A DNA stretch of 64,000 nt from Leeuwenhoekiella nanhaiensis. Lineage in GTDB: Bacteria; Bacteroidota; Bacteroidia; Flavobacteriales; Flavobacteriaceae. The notes below the pieces were generated by a model. That model worked only from the letters and a program-made list of their open reading frames with translations, was not told where the DNA came from and did not search any database. The stretch's first letter is position 1; every line of letters begins with the position of its first letter. Below are positions 58,977 through 64,000 of the stretch, piece after piece. Made by a program: the position numbers and the translations under genes. The DNA lies in contig NZ_KZ319287.1 of assembly GCF_002744755.1 (NCBI RefSeq), positions 62,001 to 126,000 of the forward strand, read 5' to 3'.

Positions 58977-58984
58977 TATATTTG
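58977..58984 (+). promoter_or_regulatory. -7 promoter box of the M23-GH3-DUF6909 operon
   Basis: TATATTTG is a perfect -7 match, followed by TTGGC as at pgk. It lies 57 nt before the first start codon of the operon. Confidence 0.7.
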
Positions 58985-59041
58985 TTGGCGCATACACAAA
59001 CTGCAAACGGTTGCGATATGCGATTAAAGCACGTTTAAATC

Positions 59042-59908
59042 ATGGCCAAACCCAAAGAACGTAGAAAACTTAAAAAGCGACTCCTGCACAAATACAGGTT
59101 GTTGATTTTAAATGAAGATACTTTTGAAGAACGGGTCTCATTAAAACTGACCCGGCTCAATGTTTTTATTCTGGTGGGTTTTTCTATGATCATTCTTATC
59201 GCGCTAACCACCTTGCTCATCGCCTACACCCCTTTACGGGAATATATTCCAGGATACTCTTCGGTAAAACTCAAAAGACAGGCCACTGCACTTATGTTTG
59301 AGACAGACTCCCTAAAGCGCCAGCTTGACATCAACAAACAGTATCTCGCCAGTATCAAAAAAGTACTTACCGGTGATGTGGCTGAAGTAAATTTTAATAA
59401 AGATTCAATCGCCTTAAACGAACCAAGAGATACAGCAGGTCTGGAATTTCGGGTTTCTAAAGAAGACAGTATTTTGCGGGAACAGGTTGCTAACGAAGAC
59501 CGTTATAATTTGTTTGACCCGGCCTCGCCCACGGTGAGTTTTTCGCTTTTTCCACCGGTAAAGGGTAACATCACAGAAGGTTATGATGCAGACGAGCGCC
59601 ATTATGCCGTAGATGTGGTGGTACCAAAAAATGAACCGGTAAAAGCTGTGGCAGACGGTACCGTAATTTTTTCAGAATGGACGGCAGATACGGGTTATGT
59701 GCTCATCATTGAACACGGTAATAATTTAATTTCGGTTTATAAACACAATGCTTCTCTAACCCAAAACCAGGGAGATCTGGTAAAGGCGGGTGAAGTTGTC
59801 GCAATTGCCGGGTCAACCGGCGAACTATCTACAGGACCACACCTGCATTTTGAATTGTGGAATAACGGTTATCCCGTAGATCCTACAAACTATATCGCAT
59901 TTGAGTAA
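59042..59908 (+). CDS. M23 family metallopeptidase (LytM-like)
   Basis: The 288-residue protein has a basic cytoplasmic start (MAKPKERRKLKKRLLHKYR), a single membrane helix (about 39-62, FILVGFSMIILIALTTLLI), a short coil, and a C-terminal M23 domain. The zinc ligands are present in HYAVDVVVP and GPHLHFELW, so it should be an active peptidoglycan endopeptidase on the periplasmic side. Its TAA overlaps the GH3 ATG by one base (TAATG), the first link in the operon. Confidence 0.92.
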   Translation: MAKPKERRKLKKRLLHKYRLLILNEDTFEERVSLKLTRLNVFILVGFSMIILIALTTLLIAYTPLREYIPGYSSVKLKRQATALMFETDSLKRQLDINKQYLASIKKVLTGDVAEVNFNKDSIALNEPRDTAGLEFRVSKEDSILREQVANEDRYNLFDPASPTVSFSLFPPVKGNITEGYDADERHYAVDVVVPKNEPVKAVADGTVIFSEWTADTGYVLIIEHGNNLISVYKHNASLTQNQGDLVKAGEVVAIAGSTGELSTGPHLHFELWNNGYPVDPTNYIAFE

Positions 59909-61401
59909 TGTCTATAAAATCAGTTTCAGCAAAGCTATTTGCCAAATACATTGTTTCCAAAACCAAAAAATGGAGCCAAAATCCCGGTGCCACCCAGCAA
60001 CAGGTTTTTGAATATCTAATCAGCAAAGCTGAAAAAACCCGTTTTGGTCAGGATCATGACTTTAAGGCGATAAACAGCTACGAGGCATTTAAAAAGAACG
60101 TTCCCATAAGAGATTATGAGCAACTGAAGCCTTACGTAGAAGAAGTCGTTGCCGGTAAAAAAGACATTTTATGGCCGGGCTTGCCGGAGTATTTTGCCAA
60201 AACTTCCGGTACCACTTCCGGGGCCAAATACATTCCCATCACTGCTGAATCGATGCCCATGCACGTAAATGCTGCCCGGGATGCCATTCTGCATTACATT
60301 GCAGACACCGGTAAAAGTGATTTTGTAGATGGAAAAATGATCTTTTTACAGGGCAGTCCTGAGCTTCAGGTTAAAAATGGCATCAAGACCGGACGTCTCT
60401 CTGGTATTGTGGCGCATTATGTGCCCGGTTATCTGCAACGAAACCGTATGCCTTCCTGGGAAACTAATTGCATTGACGATTGGGAAACCAAAGTTGACGC
60501 TATTGTAGAAGAGACGCACGATAAAAATATGACCGTCATTAGCGGGATTCCTTCCTGGGTGCAGATGTATTTTGAACGCCTAAAAGCGAAGCGCAAACAG
60601 CCAGTAGGTGACATTTTCCCCAATTTTGAACTCTTTATTTACGGCGGCGTAAACTACGAGCCGTATCGTAAGAAGTTTGAGAATTTAATAGGCCGAGGGG
60701 TAGACAGTATTGAGTTATATCCCGCCAGTGAAGGCTTTTTCGCATTTCAGGATTCGCAAAGCGAAAAGGGAATGCTTCTATTGCTTAACAGCGGTATTTT
60801 CTACGAGTTTGTAAAAGCCGATTCGTTTTTTGACGAAAACCCCGAACGATTGAGCATCACTCAGGTCGAGCTGGGTGTAAATTATGTGATGATCATCTCA
60901 ACCACAGCCGGTTTATGGGCGTACAATGTGGGCGATACAATACTATTTACCAGCCTTAAGCCCTATCGGGTGGTGGTTACCGGGCGTATTAAGCATTTTA
61001 TTTCAGCCTTTGGAGAACACGTTATTGGTAAAGAGGTTGAAGAAGCCTTAAGCGCTGCAGCACAACAACATCAGGTTCAGGTGAGTGAATTTACGGTCGC
61101 TCCGCAAATCAATCCGGCTTCAGGATTGCCCTATCACGAGTGGTTTATCGAGTTTGAACGCGAACCTCAGGATTTTGACGCTTTCGCGAAAGCGATAGAC
61201 GAAAACTTACAAAAACAGAACAGTTATTACTACGATCTCATAGTGGGCAATGTCCTAAGGAGACTTGAAATACGAAAAATCCCTAACGGTGGCTTTAATA
61301 ACTACATGAAATCACAAGGAAAACTGGGGGGTCAGAACAAGTTGCCACGTTTATCTAACGACCGTAAAATCGCAGAGGCTTTAGAGCAACTTAATTTTTA
61401 A
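59908..61401 (+). CDS. GH3 family acyl-acid amido synthetase-like protein
   Basis: The 497-residue protein is a bacterial member of the plant GH3 family, adenylate-forming enzymes that conjugate carboxylic acids to amino acids. It shows FAKTSGTTSGAKYIPIT (ATP-loop), ELYPASEGFFAFQ and YNVGDTILFTSLKPYRVVVT, followed by GRIKHFISAFGEHVIG. No substrate is known for bacterial homologues that I can name. It starts on the last base of the M23 stop and is followed 17 nt later by the DUF6909 gene. Confidence 0.9.
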   Translation: MSIKSVSAKLFAKYIVSKTKKWSQNPGATQQQVFEYLISKAEKTRFGQDHDFKAINSYEAFKKNVPIRDYEQLKPYVEEVVAGKKDILWPGLPEYFAKTSGTTSGAKYIPITAESMPMHVNAARDAILHYIADTGKSDFVDGKMIFLQGSPELQVKNGIKTGRLSGIVAHYVPGYLQRNRMPSWETNCIDDWETKVDAIVEETHDKNMTVISGIPSWVQMYFERLKAKRKQPVGDIFPNFELFIYGGVNYEPYRKKFENLIGRGVDSIELYPASEGFFAFQDSQSEKGMLLLLNSGIFYEFVKADSFFDENPERLSITQVELGVNYVMIISTTAGLWAYNVGDTILFTSLKPYRVVVTGRIKHFISAFGEHVIGKEVEEALSAAAQQHQVQVSEFTVAPQINPASGLPYHEWFIEFEREPQDFDAFAKAIDENLQKQNSYYYDLIVGNVLRRLEIRKIPNGGFNNYMKSQGKLGGQNKLPRLSNDRKIAEALEQLNF

Positions 61402-61418
61402 AAAGTATATTTGGCTTT

Positions 61419-63110
61419 ATGAGTTTATTAAAACAAGAAAGCAGAACACGTGCCCAGGAATCTTCTGCGGCTATAGAACGCATGTACATCACCATGCGGC
61501 ACCTGTTTAACCGCGGTTTTTACAAGCCCATGGGCGTTTCGGGAGATACACTCAGAGAATCCCTGCTCATTTTACGTCCCGAAATATACGGCACGATTGC
61601 AGACGAAAAAGTAGAACTCAACGGTTTGCTTTACGTCATAGACCGGCTACCTGAAGGTATTGAAGAATGCCGTTACATAAACCTTACCAGTGACGAGGGC
61701 TATAAAGATTCGCATTTTAAGCCTATTGTTCCACCAAAGCGTCGCCGCAATTGCTATCGCATTGACGATGAGCAAATGAATATCGAAATCACCCGGGGCC
61801 GCTCTGAGATTTATGATATTCTTACCCACCTTACCTTCCTTTTTGTGGAGTCGCACAAGATTATGAAACGTGTGGTGATCAACGAAGAAGGGCATACCAC
61901 CCGCGACTGGAAAAAACTGGAAAAGGCGGTGCTTGATGAAGAACCGCTTAGCCGTCAGGATCGGGAAATAGCGCTTACACATACTGCAAATATCCTGGGT
62001 AGAACCTTTCAGGAAGTTGCAGCCATTTATGGGAAATTTTCGGTGCCCGGTAATGAAAAGCGCTTTTTAAAACTCATTTACTGGCTGGGCAAGCGTGCTA
62101 TTGAAGAAGCTTTAGATAGCGATAAGCGTCTGGTTACCTTTTCGCCCTTATTGCGCGAACGTTTAGGCCATCACATACACGGAGAGATCTGGGCAAACGA
62201 CATCAAGACCGAACTTGATGCAAAAGGACTTTTAAACAGACCCATTCACATTATCAGCGCAAACATGCACAGCGTGATGAACACGCTCTTTGCGCCGGTG
62301 GCCCTTGAGAAAGAAATGGCCAAAAAAGAAAACCTGGAGATTTACGAGACGCTCAGTAATCCCGGGAGTGCTAAACTGCGTGCCCGTGTAGAGAAAACCG
62401 CTCAGCAAAATGGCATGATTTTTCTGCGCGATCAAAGCGGTACCAACATCGATGTGCAGATCTTCGACACTAAAAAACTCGATTTAAAGCAGAATAACTT
62501 CTGTGACAAAGCCTCTTATCCTGAAGGAAAAGAGCCGGTAATCATCGTGATGGATTATGCTTTTGGCGAGCAGGCCTACGAGACCATGGAAGAATTGCTG
62601 AAGCCCTACGAGAACAAGCGTGAAAACGTGCATCTGGATGTAAAGTCTATTTCCATAATGGGCAAGGCCGGCATTCTGGAAGGTGGCAAGGGCGATATTA
62701 TGATCCCAAAAGCCCACTTGTTTGAAGGCACAGCCGATAATTATCCGTTTGAAAACCAACTAAAAAAAGAAGATTTAGAAGGCCACGGTATTTCGGTATA
62801 TGAGGGTGCAATGATCACCGTTTTGGGCACTTCCCTTCAAAACCGGGATATTCTGCGCTTTTTCTACGAAAGCACCTGGAATGTCATAGGGCTTGAGATG
62901 GAAGGCGCACATTATCAAAAAGCCATACAGGCTGCGGCAAAACTCCGCGGCAGCATCAGCGACTCGGTAAAAGTACGTTACGCGTATTATGCATCAGATA
63001 ACCCACTAGAGACCGGAAGCACTCTGGCTTCCGGAGGTCTGGGGACAACCGGTGTTAAACCCACGTATTTAATTACTGAACGTATTTTAGAACAAATTTT
63101 TAGCGAGTAA
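61419..63110 (+). CDS. DUF6909 family protein, nucleosidase-like C-terminal half
   Basis: I know this 563-residue protein as DUF6909, without an experimental function. Its C-terminal half carries motifs of the purine nucleoside phosphorylase/AMP nucleosidase fold: MGKAGILEGGKGDIMIPKAH (phosphorylase-like glycine turn and GDxxIP), GLEMEGAHYQKAI (EMEG ribose-binding Glu pair), and YYASDNPLETG, close to the SDKPLHGE of AMP nucleosidase. The N-terminal half (1-270) is helical and unlike that family. It is tightly linked to GH3 and overlaps the next gene by one base. Confidence 0.8.
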   Translation: MSLLKQESRTRAQESSAAIERMYITMRHLFNRGFYKPMGVSGDTLRESLLILRPEIYGTIADEKVELNGLLYVIDRLPEGIEECRYINLTSDEGYKDSHFKPIVPPKRRRNCYRIDDEQMNIEITRGRSEIYDILTHLTFLFVESHKIMKRVVINEEGHTTRDWKKLEKAVLDEEPLSRQDREIALTHTANILGRTFQEVAAIYGKFSVPGNEKRFLKLIYWLGKRAIEEALDSDKRLVTFSPLLRERLGHHIHGEIWANDIKTELDAKGLLNRPIHIISANMHSVMNTLFAPVALEKEMAKKENLEIYETLSNPGSAKLRARVEKTAQQNGMIFLRDQSGTNIDVQIFDTKKLDLKQNNFCDKASYPEGKEPVIIVMDYAFGEQAYETMEELLKPYENKRENVHLDVKSISIMGKAGILEGGKGDIMIPKAHLFEGTADNYPFENQLKKEDLEGHGISVYEGAMITVLGTSLQNRDILRFFYESTWNVIGLEMEGAHYQKAIQAAAKLRGSISDSVKVRYAYYASDNPLETGSTLASGGLGTTGVKPTYLITERILEQIFSE

Positions 63111-64000
63111 TGGCAGCGAAGCGCTCTAATAACGACATTGAATTGAACGACCTTAAAGAAGGTGTAAAATCGGGCTTTAATGCTGTTGGGATGTTCGTTT
63201 TTAGATGTTTGCGCTTTTTGCTAAAGCGGGTCCTGATAATTGGTATTTTACTTTTAGCAGGTATTGGCCTGGGATTAATTTGGCAGCTGGCTACTTCGAC
63301 ACCCCAAAAAGCAGAACTGCTTGTAAAACTAAATGCCGGCAGTACCGCCTATGTTTATAATGCGGTTGAAAATTTTGAGCAGAGCTCAGACTTTCCTCGT
63401 ATTCAATCCGTACAAATTGAACCGGTTGTGGATCTTTCTGAGATACTTGAGAAATTTAAAGTGCTTGATGACGAGCAGATTATGATGTTTCTCGATGAGG
63501 TAAACAGTTCAAAGCCGCTTTTAAAGTCTGAAGAACTGCGATCTAACTACGAACTACACAAGATCGATCTGATTGTAGATGAGAATGCAAATCCAGAAGA
63601 TGCAACGGGTGTTTTAAAGCTTTTTTCCCAAAGCGAATATTATCAAAAACAACTTGCTGAAACACAAAAAATCAATACTTCTCAAATTGAGTCCAATACC
63701 TTTGCGATTGCTCAGATAGACAGTATGTTGATTAACATGAACAGAAGTCTAAAGGAAACTAAAGGAGGTGGCACGTACACCAATTACGAAGATTTTGATT
63801 TGGCTTCCTTACTTTGGGTTAAGGATTCTATCTTTAAAAAGAACAGACTTTTAATTGCCCAGAACAGGGTGGGCAATTGTTTGGTTTGCGTTGTCAATAC
63901 GCCCAAACTGATCCAGAATAAAACACTATTTCACTACAAGGCGCTTTGGTTACCCATTTTACTAATTACGGTTTATCTGTTATTAAGCGTAGTCATTAGA
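63110..64000 (+). CDS. Wzz-like two-helix membrane protein, 3' end outside window (partial)
   Basis: An ATG overlapping the DUF6909 stop (TAATG) opens a frame with no stop up to the window edge (297 codons). It has an N-terminal membrane helix (VLIIGILLLAGIGLGLIW, about 44-62), a long polar periplasmic part with predicted helices, and a second hydrophobic segment near the end (LWLPILLITVYLLLSVVI). This is the topology of polysaccharide co-polymerase (Wzz-like) chain-length regulators, but I see no diagnostic Wzz motif, so the assignment is structural only. Confidence 0.75.
   Translation, partial: MAAKRSNNDIELNDLKEGVKSGFNAVGMFVFRCLRFLLKRVLIIGILLLAGIGLGLIWQLATSTPQKAELLVKLNAGSTAYVYNAVENFEQSSDFPRIQSVQIEPVVDLSEILEKFKVLDDEQIMMFLDEVNSSKPLLKSEELRSNYELHKIDLIVDENANPEDATGVLKLFSQSEYYQKQLAETQKINTSQIESNTFAIAQIDSMLINMNRSLKETKGGGTYTNYEDFDLASLLWVKDSIFKKNRLLIAQNRVGNCLVCVVNTPKLIQNKTLFHYKALWLPILLITVYLLLSVVIR

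Noticed and set aside
1-64000. CRISPR arrays, insertion sequences, integrons or rRNA operons
   Set aside because: I saw no regularly spaced repeats, transposase motifs, terminal inverted repeats or rRNA sequence on either strand.

Overview
The window is a stretch of chromosome from a member of the Flavobacteriaceae (Bacteroidetes). The evidence is the gene content (SusC-like two-part outer-membrane receptor, DUF4175, DUF4349, DUF4837, head GIN-domain protein, bacterial GH3 protein, DUF6909), the lipobox-type lipoproteins, weak Shine-Dalgarno sequences, and many upstream copies of the Bacteroidetes -7 promoter box TAnnTTTG. I see no insertion sequence, prophage, CRISPR array, rRNA operon or integron. 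Most of the window is core genome, with 61 protein-coding genes (two cut by the window edges, one very small ORF tentative) and two tRNAs.

Layout. 0-5.4 kb: the end of asd, a prolyl oligopeptidase lipoprotein, an orphan ABC ATPase, a LuxR-type regulator and an FAD oxidoreductase. 5.4-10.7 kb: a structured repeat, then the minus-strand lipid and ribosome cluster pdxA / yceD-rpmF / fabH-accB-accC. 10.8-18 kb: ribE, a small membrane protein, a CAU tRNA, mce, rbfA, a LolC/E-like permease, dusB and an outer-membrane beta-barrel protein. 18-28 kb: lepA with a 53-residue membrane protein missed by length cutoffs, a Tat-exported oxidoreductase, a cation/proton antiporter, a metallo-beta-lactamase-fold hydrolase, a subtilase lipoprotein and an M1 aminopeptidase. 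28-34.6 kb: a small unknown gene whose leader duplicates the rnpA leader, then rnpA, a DUF4349 lipoprotein, a CtpA-type protease, a PD-(D/E)XK-like small protein, a GNAT, a CDF transporter and a 1-kb AT-rich gap. 34.6-45.7 kb: rnr, an adhesin-like protein, a LysE exporter, tRNA-Cys, folB, glnS, a YtxH/holin/coil envelope operon, an SPFH protein, a beta-barrel protein and gltX. 45.8-58.6 kb: DUF4175-ybeY-mnmG-methyltransferase, an OmpH-like lipoprotein, holB, pgk, a LysM transglycosylase and DUF4837. 58.7-64 kb: tatA, then a tight operon of M23 peptidase, GH3, DUF6909 and a Wzz-like membrane protein that runs off the window.

The observations most worth following are: (1) two near-perfect ParB-binding parS sites flanking mnmG, with a weaker third 5 kb on, which suggest the region lies near the chromosome origin; (2) the M23-GH3-DUF6909 operon, in which DUF6909 carries AMP-nucleosidase-like motifs next to an acyl-adenylating GH3 enzyme, the best candidate here for an undescribed pathway; (3) an 18-bp element shared by the two promoters of the yceD-rpmF / fabH-accBC cluster; (4) -7 boxes placed exactly 4 nt before the start codons of rbfA and holB, which imply leaderless mRNAs; (5) divergent -7 boxes 3 nt apart at 43.46 kb. 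All family assignments come from reading motifs; no search was run.
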